Counted from the first letter of the stretch, positions 24,501-34,560 are shown. The stretch: DNA of 64,000 nucleotides from Berghia stephanieae (GCA_034508935.3 CM067445.1:87471653-87535652), one strand, 5' to 3'. Notes: generated from the sequence alone by a model not told the origin. Translations and numbers: made by a program.

Positions 24501-24830
24501 ATATTCTCAAGACAAACATATAACACAGAAATGACTGAGACATTGAGTATGCTCCGGTATTTGATGTGAATTTTTAATTCAGAAAAGTGAGTGGAGCAAG
24601 CACTTATGTTGATAATAAAAAGAAATTAAGTTAGTAGGAAAGTGCCATAATTTCTTGATGCACGCTTAATTGGACAATACTCCATTAATTTGTATTCTTA
24701 TCTCTCAACTTCTAGATTCCGACGAGACTTGAAAGAAATCAGCAAGAAGATCAAGGCCAGAAACCAGCATAGAAACCCCCCATACCAATATTTGGATCCT
24801 GAAATCATCCCTAACAGTATCAGTATTTAA
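18608..24830 (+). CDS. LOX: Lipoxygenase, 3' four exons (C-terminal catalytic domain)
   Basis: Lipoxygenases are non-heme iron dioxygenases that make fatty-acid hydroperoxides. Joining 18608-18705, 21039-21212, 23151-23317 and 24716-24830 gives one frame of about 184 residues: every junction has AG acceptor and GT donor, and the phases agree (1, 0, 0, 2). Visible signatures are SISHASTNF, whose His and Asn four residues later match the 5-lipoxygenase-type iron ligands, EEYAFPPNY, the PYQYLDPE stretch, and the terminal PNSISI, whose last Ile carboxylate is the fifth iron ligand. The stop is TAA 24828-24830. The iron-binding HxxxxH helix, substrate channel and PLAT domain lie upstream and are not in the window, so either the preceding intron exceeds about 18 kb or the gene is cut. 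Introns contain SINEs and a fold-back element. Positional specificity (5-, 8-, 12- or 15-) cannot be told from this part. Confidence 0.9.
18955..19090. repeat. (CT)n microsatellite in lipoxygenase intron
   Basis: CT dinucleotides with a few TCGAC interruptions. Both strands give spurious long frames. Confidence 0.95.
19246..19982. mobile_element. Fold-back/MITE element with internal tRNA-like segment
   Basis: The left end has a hairpin (GCGTTTTTATGCACCTCC facing GGAGGTGTACAAAAACGC, 19250-19287) and then a second copy of TTTTTATGCACCTCCGTTGG. The right end carries the inverse: GGAGGTGTATAAAAACG and CAACGGAAGTGCATAAAAAC. (TA)n runs flank both sides, consistent with insertion at TA. Inside, 19634-19704 read on the - strand resembles a tRNA, with an A-box-like GTAGCGCAGCAG and the B-box GGTTCGATTCCC, but the acceptor stem does not pair. 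Confidence 0.7.
19634..19704 (-). other. tRNA-like pseudogene sequence inside the fold-back element
   Basis: The - strand has the polymerase III box pattern and an anticodon-like stem AAGGTT/AACCTT with a 9-base loop. The T stem and acceptor stem are poorly paired, so it is not called a functional tRNA. Confidence 0.45.
20010..20275. repeat. Retroposon 3' tail plus (ATT)n
   Basis: CCTTGTAAAGTGCTCTGAGC and ATAGAAGAGTGCTC mark a LINE/SINE 3' tail, which passes directly into about 155 bp of ATT with GTT/ATC variants. Confidence 0.8.
20541..20819 (+). mobile_element. tRNA-derived SINE, family C, copy 1
   Basis: A-box TGGTCTAATGGTATGAC and a degenerate B-box GGGTTCTAGCCTCGC, then the body ACTCACATTCTCTCATCGTA...GTACCTGGCC and the tail CCCTTGTAAAGCACTTTGAG...GGATATTGC. 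Other copies are at 22765, 23512, 28502, 50802 and 52531, with fragments elsewhere. Confidence 0.85.
21039..21212 (+). CDS. LOX: Lipoxygenase exon b (iron-ligand exon)
   Basis: Acceptor TCATCTCCCTAG, donor GTATAC, 58 whole codons. Residues 26-33 read SISHASTN: His29 and Asn33 of the exon correspond to the third and fourth iron ligands (His550 and Asn554 of human 5-lipoxygenase). It continues FPQCEEYAFPPNYSSLMRG, the substrate-side segment typical of invertebrate enzymes. Confidence 0.9.
21438..21519. repeat. (AT)n microsatellite
   Basis: About 80 bp of pure AT in the intron after exon b. Confidence 0.95.
22030..22213 (+). repeat. Interspersed repeat H
   Basis: Contains CTCCTCTGGATACACTT, ATGCTCGTCGGAGA and ACTATGCGTCATTAC, all also present at 31058-31182. 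The leading part (AAAATATGATCAGATTTAT) recurs near 29820-29845. No coding capacity. Confidence 0.6.
22765..23072 (+). mobile_element. tRNA-derived SINE, family C, copy 2 (best preserved)
   Basis: A-box TGGTCCAGTGGTATGAC, B-box GGGTTCAAGCTTCGC, GCGTCATGTCCCGTCCT, GTTGCTGTTGGCCAGGGACC, then GCGCTTTGAGCAC and the end AAAAGCTCAATTTTT. It lies 79 bp upstream of lipoxygenase exon c. Confidence 0.9.
23151..23317 (+). CDS. LOX: Lipoxygenase exon c
   Basis: Acceptor CTCTCTATCCCTAG, donor GTAGGT after CA, giving 55 codons plus two bases. It encodes TEKDILSSLPDKLTTLDIM, then VTKILSAKGTKSIGDFE and DPQAREIVD. These correspond to the late catalytic-domain helices of animal lipoxygenases. Reading on without splicing would meet TAG at 23319, which supports the donor call. 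Confidence 0.9.
23512..23807 (-). mobile_element. tRNA-derived SINE, family C, copy 3 (reverse)
   Basis: Reverse-orientation landmarks: CTCAAAGCGCTTTACC, GACGCATG, GACAACGCTGTTATTGGCC, and GACCACATAGCTGCACAAC at the 5' end. Confidence 0.85.
24225..24415 (-). mobile_element. tRNA-derived SINE, family D, copy 1
   Basis: On the - strand it starts with a tRNA-like head (GATAGCTCACACGGTAGAG; B-box GGGTTCGAGTCCC) followed by TCTCTGTTGTCTTCTGGCAC. A second copy with the same head and tail is at 53185-53345. Confidence 0.8.
24716..24830 (+). CDS. LOX: Lipoxygenase terminal exon d
   Basis: Acceptor TCTCTCAACTTCTAG. It completes a CAA codon from exon c and encodes FRRDLKEISKKIKARNQ, then RNPPYQYLDPEIIPNSISI and TAA. 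The final Ile is required as an iron ligand, so the protein end is intact. Confidence 0.92.
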
Positions 24831-24969
24831 AGGCAACAACGACCAGTCTAAATGCCACCCTTACAATTAAATCGCCAATTTGATTATGATTGAGTCGTAT
24901 GATTGACAGGATAAAAGAAAGGCTCTGGTACATCCTAAAAAAAAAAAGAAAAGAAAAATTACAACTTAA

Positions 24970-25325
24970 TCACAATACAGGATGCAATACAATACGATCC
25001 GATAGGATACAATGCAATACAAAATACCATGAAATAGGATACAATGCAATACAATACCATGCGATAGGATACAATACAATACGATGCGATAGGATACAAT
25101 GCAATACAATACGATGCGATGGAATACAATACGTTGCGATAGGATACAATATAATACGATGCGATAGGATACAACGCAATACAATACGATGCGATAGGAT
25201 ACAATGCAATACAATACGATGCGATAGGATACAATATAATACGATGCGATAGGATACAATACACTACGATGCGATCGGATACAATGCAATACGATGCGAT
25301 AGGATACAATGCAATACAATACCTA
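24970..25325. repeat. Minisatellite, about 30-bp unit, downstream of lipoxygenase stop
   Basis: Repeats of GATACAATGCAATACAATAC followed by GATGCGATAG, with shortened units that omit the middle. Both strands are open in several frames only because the unit length is a multiple of three and stop-poor. It begins about 140 bp after the TAA, before the candidate AATAAA at 25427, so it may be in the 3' UTR. Confidence 0.9.
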
Positions 25326-25426
25326 ATAAGAGGTAAACTAGGCCATTGGGTCTCCTTTGGTGCCCTGTCACTGTGATAAGGAACTGATATGCAACAATCT
25401 GTTATAAAGTTCATAATAACAATTAT

Positions 25427-25432
25427 AATAAA
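25427..25432 (+). promoter_or_regulatory. Candidate polyadenylation signal for lipoxygenase
   Basis: AATAAA about 600 bp after the stop codon. A nearer variant, ATTAAA, occurs at about 24867. Which is used cannot be decided here. Confidence 0.4.
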
Positions 25433-25699
25433 AAACATACTTTACTCATCAGATTCAAACGTATGTAAACGACACTGGCAGCAAAGAAAAAAAAGACAAC
25501 AGCAGCCACAACAACAAGAATATAAACAACGATTACCACAACAGAGAATGGTACATAAATGATGACAACACTCCAACAAGGTTAAATTTGGAGACACGAT
25601 GTATCACATCATAATGTTGTAACACTTTTTATTTGTTTTCCTTGAAAACAACGAAGATAACTAAGAATTAAATGAATTCTCATAGATTTTTTACGTGGT

Positions 25700-25790
25700 T
25701 TTAACCATCACATGTGGGCAGCCTGGTTCAGTTGTATGTTCTTTGCTTCGTACCTGAAAGTACCGAGTTTGAATACCCGTCACGCTGTGG
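25700..25790 (+). other. Degenerate tRNA-like SINE head
   Basis: CCTGGTTCAGTTGTATG resembles an A-box and GAGTTTGAATACCC a B-box at normal spacing. The rest of the element is not recognisable. Confidence 0.4.
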
Positions 25791-25799
25791 GATGAAAAA

Positions 25800-26560
25800 A
25801 AGGAAGTTTCATTTTTTATTAATTTTTTTATATTTGATTATTTCTTTTCTATTTGTTTACGTTTCTTACGTTACAGTAAAATTGTGATTTCTGTATCGAG
25901 TAGATAATTGTTTTATGCATACTCTCATATCATTGATTTTATTTAAGATAAACAAAATTAGCACCCCACTCTTAAAAATCCACCACCAAATGAAGCTTTT
26001 CAAAAATTAAATACGATATAGACGAGGCCAGAAATCTCATCCAAAAAATAATTTTTATGGAGATAACCAAAAGAAAAAAAGGATAGAATATGAATTCATA
26101 AATAACTCATTGAAGAATGGGAATGGAGGTCAGGACTAGAATAAAAATGGGGGAAAAAAAAAATAGAAGCACCTGCTCCTCATTTTTTTCCCCGCATAAT
26201 TTCTTAAAGTCGTCGTTAACCAGATTAGATTGAATTTTTAACCAAAAGAATCAGAAATACAAATTCTGTTTCCTTTTTAATTTATTAAAAATAAATAAAA
26301 TACGAGAAATGTATTAATAAATCAACTAATGACTTTTTTATTTAATTTTCAATGCCTTGATCATCCAACTTAATACCATCAAGATTAAGGCTGTGAGTTA
26401 CAAATTAGAAAAATTGGACCTATAAAAGTGTTCCTCTGTCATTGTAAAATATTTTTCTCTATTTGTATTGGCTGCTTTAAGTCATGCGATTGGTTTTAAA
26501 AATATATTCAGCATGTAAAATCTTCTTTAGCCTCGTAACATGTTGCGAACCGATATTTTA
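25800..26560. other. Unassigned AT-rich sequence
   Basis: No gene or known repeat was recognised. Confidence 0.4.
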
Positions 26561-26564
26561 AATC

Positions 26565-27115
26565 ACTGGGGGTCCTTATGAGGTTTTCTTACCTCTCTAC
26601 ATGGGCAGAGAGGTCACTCATGCTGTATCTTCTATCCCCACTTCTGTATTCCCTTTCCATGTTGCTCTCTGCCTTTGTTTTGGATTTAAATTGCCTGGTT
26701 TTCCTAGTCCTGTGAGGTACCCTTAGCTGAGAGGGTGGCAGTCAAGTGTATAGTTTATTTTTTTAGAGAGATGTGATTTTTTTTTTCATTGTAAATCATC
26801 TCTCTGTTATGAACCATAAACGTTATTAGTTTAGAATTTACAGTATTTTGTAAGCATTAGGCGGGATCATTTGCTTGTGCCTAGATAGGACTTTTATGTA
26901 TTGTCAATATAGGCATGTTGATAGATTGCTCGTGGAATATTCTGTTCCTTATCTGAACCAATACACCTTGTCTTACCTTTTCATTTGATGCTTTTAACTT
27001 CAGATCTACAACCCCTTCCCCATCATCATCTTCCTTTTTACTGGGGCTAAAATTATCTAAAAGTAAAAGTGTCGCAAACGTTGTAAAACTCATAAAAAAC
27101 AAACAAACATTTAAA
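26565..27115 (+). repeat. Interspersed repeat B, divergent copy
   Basis: Same landmark order as other B copies (GTCTTCTATCCCC-like, TTGTTTTGGA, CTGAGAGGGTGGCAGTCAA, GTAAATCATCTCTCTGTTATG, AAAACTCATAAAAAACAAAC) but with many substitutions, so an older insertion. Confidence 0.7.
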
Positions 27116-27751
27116 GGCATTTCTAGATTTTTAATTATTTAATTAATTATTTTTCCCTACATCATTCAATTTCTGTCCCACAGCATTTGAAGTGACCTGT
27201 CCTCCTATCCAACTCAACTCAGAATTCCAGTTTGACACGTAATTGAGTGTTATTTCGTATTCTAAATTCAATTATCATTCGATCACCAGTTATGAATAAT
27301 CAATATTCAGTTATTAAATGCCAAATGTGTCGTTTTCTGTCTATAAACAAATTAATATTGCCTGTATTTATCATATTATTGTATTATGATGTTATTTTCT
27401 TATCATCCTTTGATCTTTGGCATGTGATACACAATCAATATTTATTTATTTATATATCCGTTATCATCATCATCATCAACGTCATCATCGAAATTAAAAT
27501 TAACATCATCATTAATATCATTATTATCCTTATCCATTCATTTTTGTCATTATTCTTGTCCATATTTAATGCATTATCAAAAAATTATTTGTTTGTTTTT
27601 TTCACAATTAAGAAGCACATACTAATGTGCAGTCAAAATATCGCAAAGTAAACCCTCAAATTTCTCACTTTTTCTGTTACATTCAATTGTAATTCAACAT
27701 TTTCGAAATAGATATTAATTATTTGGCATGATAGAATTTATTCATTTTCCC

Positions 27752-27930
27752 ACGCTGTGTCTTCTAACCCTTTATATCTAATTTCCGAGTTGCTTTCTGT
27801 CTTTGTCTTGGAATGGAATTGCTTGGTTCTGTCCTGGCCCTTGTAAGAGTCTTTAGCTGAGATGGAAACTGTCAAATTTATAGTATTGGATTTGGGAGAT
27901 GATTTTTTTCCCCTTGTAAATCATCATTGC
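27752..27930 (+). repeat. Interspersed repeat B, internal fragment
   Basis: Carries GCTGTGTCTTCTAACCC through GGGAGATGATTTTTTTCC. Both ends are missing. Confidence 0.65.
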
Positions 27931-28137
27931 CCCAACCTAGAATATTATATGGATTTATGAAGTAAAATAATTCATTTTACAGACAAAAGCATTTTCCTTG
28001 ACCATTCATTTCATAACTTATAGATATATGGGTCATCCCTTTCATGTCTCTCTAGGTTAAATTTGAAGTGAAAGCTACTAAGCTGCAAGACGATGTGGAC
28101 TGTAAAAAGGAATAAACAAAAATGAATATACCTACTT

Positions 28138-28362
28138 ACTAAGGCCACCCCTTGGGGCGCCCAACACGAGCCACAAGTCTTCGCCATTCTGTCCTGTCCT
28201 CCAGAAGCATACGCAGCTCCCGGGTGTTGTCCATTCCTGTGTCATCAAGCAGACAGTCAATGTATGTTTTATTCTGCCTGCCTCTGCTTCTGGTTCTCTC
28301 AGGTGGTTCCCATAGCACAAGACTGCTTGCAATCTCCTCCTTGTGTCTCCAGCAGTGCCCCG
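28138..28362 (-). pseudogene. LINE ORF2 C-terminus (non-LTR retrotransposon)
   Basis: The - strand reads GHCWRHKEEIASSLVLWEP, then RTRSRGRQNKTYIDCLLDD, then EDRTEWRRLVARVGRP and a stop. This is the characteristic tail after the reverse transcriptase of RTE/Jockey-like LINEs (the HCxRH, GRQ and RxxWRxLV pattern). The upstream reverse transcriptase is absent, so this is a 5'-truncated insertion. Confidence 0.8.
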
Positions 28363-28501
28363 CAAAATGAATAAAAAACTTTTAAAAAGAACAAAATACC
28401 AAACACGGAACGTTTTGGGCTAAAAACCGTCTTCAGCCAATAACGAAAGACAAACCCAATAAAATCTTGAAATTAAAAAAAAAAAAAAAGAATTTTTAAA
28501 T

Positions 28502-28625
28502 TGAGCTTTTATATAGGGCAATATCCACTAAATGTGCTCAAACTCAAAGGGCTTTACAAGGGGTCCCTGACCAACAGCAACTTTTGACATAAAGAACGAG
28601 ACATGACGCCTCTTAGGTGATCTTA
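28502..28625 (-). mobile_element. tRNA-derived SINE, family C, truncated copy
   Basis: The reverse-orientation 3' half only: GAGCTTTTATATAGGGCAAT, GGGGTCCCTGACCAACAGC and GACATGACGCC. Confidence 0.8.
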
Positions 28626-28782
28626 AAAACCAGATCGACAGCAGATTCAACCTTTTTTGCCTCTGTTTTTTGTTTTTTCAATACATCCCAAATTTTCCAG
28701 CTATGTAATATTGGATTCACGCTATGTACGTATAAGCATTAATTTGTTACGATGTTTTTGTTGAAATTTTCATAAATTTTGA

Positions 28783-28784
<2 letters not shown>

Positions 28785-28819
<35 letters not shown>

Positions 28820-28858
28820 TGTTATCGTCGTTGTTGTTGTTGTTATTATTATTTTTTA
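28785..28858. repeat. ATT/GTT microsatellite
   Basis: About 70 bp of ATT then GTT triplets. Confidence 0.9.
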
Positions 28859-29074
28859 ATTTACTTTGTTCTCACATCACATATGACTGCCTCACCTTTT
28901 ACATTGAAAACAAAGTTGTTTGACATTTCATCAGTTGATTATATCATCATCTTTTCATGTGTACAAATTCCTATCTGCAATTAAACTCAAAGAATAATAT
29001 ATATCATGATGAAAATATATTCATTTTAATATCATTTCTATATAGAATTTGCTCGTCTATTATACGGGCTTTAA

Positions 29075-29347
29075 ATATCTCCTTACCGACTGTTTTCAAG
29101 ATTTTTACTGAAATGGCGACCCAACACACAAATTAAATTTTTACTCACATTTAAAAGTAATAAGTATCTACATACGACACGTCATCTGGTCGAGGAAAAC
29201 AAGCTTTACAAAACTGCACTAAGTTGTTGTAAATGTTATGAAGATTGTTCTTAACATTTTGTGATTGTAAAACTAAGTCTGTATAAGAAAAATACCGTTT
29301 GTATCGTAACGAATGTGACGATTTTCTTACAGTTGGTAAGGAGAGGG
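29075..29347. mobile_element. TTAA-flanked MITE family F, copy 2
   Basis: TTAA at 29071-29074 and 29348-29351. Ends ATATCTCCTTACCGACTG and GTTGGTAAGGAGAGGG. The internal motif CGTAACGAATGTGACGATTT is shared with copies 1 and 3. Confidence 0.75.
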
Positions 29348-29351
29348 TTAA

Positions 29352-29734
29352 ATTATTTGGTATTTGCATGCTCTCTCCCAATTGCCCTTTCTCGTTTCTG
29401 TTATTGTTATGAAGAATTGTGTATGATAAATCGCCTTACAAAGTGAAAAGAAAAAGACAAACTCATCCCAAATAATCGTCCTTCCTCTTTTCTGCTTTGC
29501 CTGACTCTGTAGCTTATCAAACGTAACTTTTCAAAGAATTTATCTTGCAGAGTGTCTGCTTTCGAAATTATTACTCGTTTCGTGTTTTACTCCTGGCCTG
29601 TGAATTGTTGAAGTACACCCATAATAAGGGGGCAGTAAGAATGTACCTGGGCTATTTTTCCTGAATTTGAGGGACATATATATTAATATAAGCAATATAT
29701 ATATATTTGATTTTTGAAAAAAGAAATTGTTTTC

Positions 29735-29766
<32 letters not shown>

Positions 29767-31057
29767 GTAATTGATCTATGATGAATAATTTAGACAGCCT
29801 TAATTGATCCAAATGTATAAAAATCAAAACATGATCAGATTTATGCTTTCCTTAGACCTGTAAATTCTCAGTCAATTAACTGAAATCAGTCAATTTGTCA
29901 AATTCAAATATTTACAAAAAGGAAAGAAAGAAAGAAATGAATTTTTTAAAAAAGAATTCACAAATCGTAGTCGAATGACCGTAAAGTAATTAGGAGTGTT
30001 CCACAGCGCTACGCATAGCTCATGGGGACCGTTTATATTAACGATGTATATATTGCCAAGACTAAGCGACGCTTTTTATAAAAGGCTTGTCTGAACACAT
30101 CCCTGGGTATTTTCACACATCCTTCGTTAAATTATTTTTTCACTTTCCAAACCCGTCGTGATCCCAACTGTAGCCAATTTTAACTGAGCCACTGAGCGAT
30201 AAATTTCACTGTTTCATCAAAGCCAAAATTGACCACATTTACCCGGCGAGTCTCAAAAGTATGATAAAGTAAATTGCGAATGTTATGTAGACACATTCAA
30301 ATCGAAAGTTAGGATAGATTGCTACAAGCACATTTCGATTGCCTCACGTTGTAAACAAACTGGTTGACCGTTTCTTCACTGATTGGGTATTTGATTATAA
30401 GGAACAATGGTAAGTAGCCTAATTAATTCCCGTGCAAATCAGGACGTTTTCTGCCATTGTTTTGCTCAAGCCCAAGCGAGCTTGCTGTTTTGTGGCGATT
30501 TACCTTCATTTCGATTCTTTGAATTTTTCCGCTACCTACGCCTGCCGAAGTTTCTTCTTGATAATTCACTTCTACTTAATAATTCAGTGTATTGGCCAGA
30601 AGTCATATTTATTTAAGTTTTTTTTTTCTGTCATTTTCTGTCAAGTTTGCTCATTGCTACATTATTCTAATGTTCTCACAATGGCTTAGCTGTTCGTGGA
30701 TCGCAATTCAGACTTGTGGAGGATAAAGATGTGAGGAATAAATTCAATAGGTCATGGCTAGAAGTTAAAGATGATAATGGTGATTATTTTTCTGACTATG
30801 TCAAAAAAATTCCAGAGGCAGGAATATGATTTTGATGAAGTCATCTTTACCTATATGAATGACATGCTTATTTAGCATTCCTTCTACATCAAATTATGGC
30901 AGTCATACTTCCAGTAAGAAATAACACCCACTATTTTAATGTATTGTATTTATCACTCTCCTCTCCAATGATGCCCTTATTTTTAAAAAAAATAATTGAA
31001 TCTTCAGTTTGTCGAAGAGTTTCAGTCAATTTTTATAGAGCTCATTTACAGGTCTAT
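29352..31057. other. Unassigned sequence, with repeat H fragment near 29820
   Basis: An ATG followed at once by GTAAGT (30408-30416) could be a first exon ending right after the start codon, but nothing downstream confirms it. No domain seen. Confidence 0.3.
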
Positions 31058-31182
31058 TTCCTCCTCTGGATACACTTTTATGCTCGTCGGAGACGTATTT
31101 CATAGGGCGTCCACAATTGATCTGATAGTTACTAGGTTACTATGCGTCATTACTAGGGAAGTGACGTCAGGACTGTTGAAGC
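31058..31182 (+). repeat. Interspersed repeat H, second copy
   Basis: Matches 22076-22213, with the shared CTCCTCTGGATACACTT and TGACGTCA-type ends. Confidence 0.6.
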
Positions 31183-31548
31183 CCAACACATGTAGGCAGT
31201 GGTATTAAGCTTTTATAAACACCTAAATAATAAATTTAAAAAAAGAGCCAACCTGAAGACTTCAAACCGTTCAGTGTTGATGCTTGTGATGGGATCTGTT
31301 ATTGTTGTATTTATTTTTTTCATGTTTTAAAAAGAATTTTTGTATCATTTATAATGTTGACATAGACGTAACACAAAATCTCGACATTGATATTTGTCAC
31401 CCACCGTCTCTAAGGGGTATTATGTCGGGATGACTTGGGTGCAAAAAAAAAAATGGAATTTATTCACAAAAACATGAAACTTTGGGTTTGTTTCGATTTG
31501 ATATGTTAGAGAATGAAGACAATTTCTCACAATGCAAAAGCTCAAAGA

Positions 31549-31661
31549 TTGGTATTTACTATCAATTTAATTATAAAGTCACTTTTCGGTGTCCAATTCA
31601 TCGATTGGTATTTACTATCAATTTAATTCTAAAGTCACTTTTCGGGGTCCAATTCATCCTG
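31549..31661. repeat. Two-unit tandem duplication, about 56 bp
   Basis: GATTGGTATTTACTATCAAT through CAATTCATC occurs twice in a row with a few differences. Repeat B is inserted just after the second unit. Confidence 0.9.
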
Positions 31662-32186
31662 CTGGGTGGGAATCCTGACCTCCCATAGCGGGCAGGGAGG
31701 TACATACTGTGTCTTCTATCCCCCCATACCCATTTTCCAATTGTTTCCTGTCGTTGTCTTGGAATGAGATTACTTAGTTTTGTCCTGATCCTTGCCAGAG
31801 TTCCTTGGCTGGGAAATAAACAGTCGAATGTATAGTTAATAGTTTTGGGCGGTGATATTTTTTTCCTTGTAAATCATCTCTCTGTTATGCATTGTATTAT
31901 GTTTAGTTTACATATTATATGATTGGTAAACATTTGAGTGTATTCCTCTTAGTTGGGACCTGTGCTTGTGTCTGGATGAGACTTTTAGGTGATCTCAAAC
32001 TTTGGCGGTGTGCTCTTGGAATCTACATCTGTTCCCTATTTGAACCAATTCCCTTTGTCTCACCTTTTCTTTAATTGTAATTCTAGAACTTTTTACTATC
32101 CCATTTTCTTCCTTTTTACTTTTACTGGAGCTTATATGACCTTAATGTGTTGCAAGCGCCATAAAGCCCTTAAAAAAAAAAAAAAA
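31662..32186 (+). repeat. Interspersed repeat B with 12-bp target-site duplication
   Basis: Full-length copy from CTGGGTGGGAATCCTG to a poly-A tail. CAATTCATCCTG flanks it exactly (31650-31661 and 32187-32198). This defines both element ends and shows retroposition. Confidence 0.9.
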
Positions 32187-32509
32187 CAATTCATCCTGAC
32201 ATAATACCGTTTCAATCAGAAGGGTCACATTTATTGTTAATTCAATTTGATAAAAATTGATTTTTAAAAGTTGGCAAATCTTTAAAAATTTATTTGTTAA
32301 ATTTTCATTTTTTTTTCATTCATTGCTCATTTTTAAACATGTCAAATGACTTTGCCAAACTATCTTATGTTTTCAATCATAAAAAAGCCCTTTACACATA
32401 ATAATATAATGAAACTCAAAATCATTTAATCATGACAGACATGCTTTATACCTTTTATGATATTGTTTATTTTTACACATGAAATGCGTTAGACATTTTA
32501 ATCCAGTTA

Positions 32510-34013
32510 CAGTGCACTCTGGATACGTCGACGTTGCCTAAGTCGATTTTTACCCAAGTCGATTTTTTTCTTGGTCCCTCCCCCTTCTTCCTATATAGCA
32601 TTAGTAAAAAAAAAAACTCCACATAAGTCGATGTCGCTTAAGTCGATGTTCTCATCACTCATGACTACAAAAAAAAATCACAAATAAACAAGTATTTCCA
32701 TTGGTTAAAAAATCTACCAGTAAGAATTTTAAGTGGTTAAGAATATCCGTGAACGATTGGCGCACATCGATATGATGTAGGTGCTTTGCCTGACGTCCGT
32801 GTTCAATGTACATGAGCAGTATTGAATAACTTTAATTTCTCCATCTCAAATTTTACATTGTCGCAACTTCAAGTTCAAGATTTTTTTGGTTCTAATTCCA
32901 GGCCATCCTATGTAATGGCCCTCTTAATTAGTATCAATTTTATCAAGAGGAATTCAAGTCAAGTCTACAACTACAATGGCAAACCTATCGCGGAAAAGGA
33001 AGATTCGATGCATTTGGAAAGTTTGGCATGCGACAGAAAATCATCGCTATTTCTGTCTCGACGATTTACAAGAAGCATGACCTTGACCTAGAGGCGCCTA
33101 CCCTTCCGCTTTTCGCGGAATAATGTCACTTAATTGGTATACATTCCACATTCAAGGCATTCTCATCGAGGAAAATTTTTTTTTAAAATCTCTAGCGAAA
33201 AAAAAGTGAGCTATGGCTTATTTCGTCATCTCTTATGGTCAATCAACACACATTATGTATGTCTGATTAGTCTCTTCAAAGTGTGTGCTGCTGATGTCGG
33301 ATAATATTATATTTATATGTTTGGGAGGGGGGTTGACCGAAGTATTATTATTATTATTGTGACTCCAATTCGTGAGGTCAATGACCTTGGTAATATTATA
33401 AGTTGGCTTCAATCGGTAATAATATTATTTGAGTACGGTCAGCCTCTTTCCCTATTTAATTTTAGCCCTGTGTTCGTGTGTGTGTGTGTGTACCGGCACG
33501 CGCGTTTGCTTGATTAGGTGTGTGTGGGGGGGGGGGGGGGGGGGGGGGGGAGGGAGGGTCCTGACAAGGTTAAATCCATCCATTCAATGCTTTGCTCTCA
33601 GACGGCCAGGACCTGTGTGTTCTCTATTATTATTTGACCCTATTCTTAGTCTTTACACAATCTGTACATTTTTTACACATTTTTTATTTTTAATCATTTG
33701 AGTACTTTTGGATTGTCTATTACATTTTCTGTTGCAAAGTATGTCATAGTCAAAAACAGTAAGTTAATTCCGCTTTTTTATCTCAAATTCCGATTTTTAT
33801 GTATTCTGATTCCTCTATGGGGCTATTGGGGGTAGGAGCCTCTCATGACCACTACAGAGACCGCGCGATATGAAGGGACATACTTATTCTAGATTGGTTT
33901 GCTTTGTTCAAATGAGTTTTTGCTCATTTGGTTACACTCCGGTTAAGTTGATTTTCGGATAAGTCGATTTTTTTCTCGGTTCCCCTGGGCATCGTCTTAT
34001 CCGGAGTCCACTG
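32510..34013 (+). mobile_element. pogo/Tigger-like DNA transposon remnant
   Basis: 1504 bp, flanked by TA on both sides. Ends are inverted: CAGTGCACTCTGGATACGTC on the left, and GTCTTATCCGGAGTCCACTG on the right. Subterminal AAGTCGATTTTT motifs repeat at both ends, as in pogo/Tigger elements. An internal stretch reads MANLSRKRKIRCIWKVW, like the N-terminus of pogo-type transposases, then breaks down. The DDE core was not seen, so it is a non-autonomous or decayed copy. A poly-G run has expanded inside it (33521-33550). Confidence 0.7.
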
Positions 34014-34560
34014 TATATTTATTCAAATGTCGACAATACTTAAGAACTGCTTTCTATTTTATTCCTATTTACGCCAGACATGAATTACAATTATTGTGAA
34101 ACAAATCTGGAATTTTTGAAAAGCAAAGTGAATGTCAAAAAAATACGTGTGCATTCGAGATTTTTAATATATAGAGGGACATTAACCGTAGTCATTGTTA
34201 ACATATAGCATGACGCTAGAACCCTCTAGGATGGGCAGTTTGACGTCATTTTTTAGGTTTGTGTAGCGTCTAGTGAGTTGTCATTAGTAGGGCTCATGGA
34301 AACAAGTTATTTCATTGGTTGAACTATTGAATACAACTCACGATTTTTTTTCTTTTGTAGCAAAAGTCTGGCATTTTGACGTCATGGTCAGTGCCAGGCT
34401 ATAACTTTACGATGGCTACGCATTAACCCAATGGGATCCTTAAAAGATCCGTACTTACAATGCAATCCAACTGAACTACTGTTTATCTAGTCATTGTTTT
34501 GTCATTCGGAATTCGGAGTTCAGGGTTCATGTGTTTACATAATGGTCTCTCCCTGAGATG

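Noticed and set aside
24970-25325. CRISPR-like array
   Set aside because: Repeats are contiguous and have no unique spacers; this is a eukaryotic minisatellite.
24890-25438. Long frames on both strands (up to 159 residues) with repeating YCIVSYRIVL-like text
   Set aside because: They arise from the 30-bp minisatellite, whose unit is divisible by three and lacks stops in several frames.
28138-28370. + strand and alternate - strand frames over the LINE end
   Set aside because: Only the - strand frame with HCWRHKEE and TEWRRLVARVGRP matches a protein family; the others are shadows.
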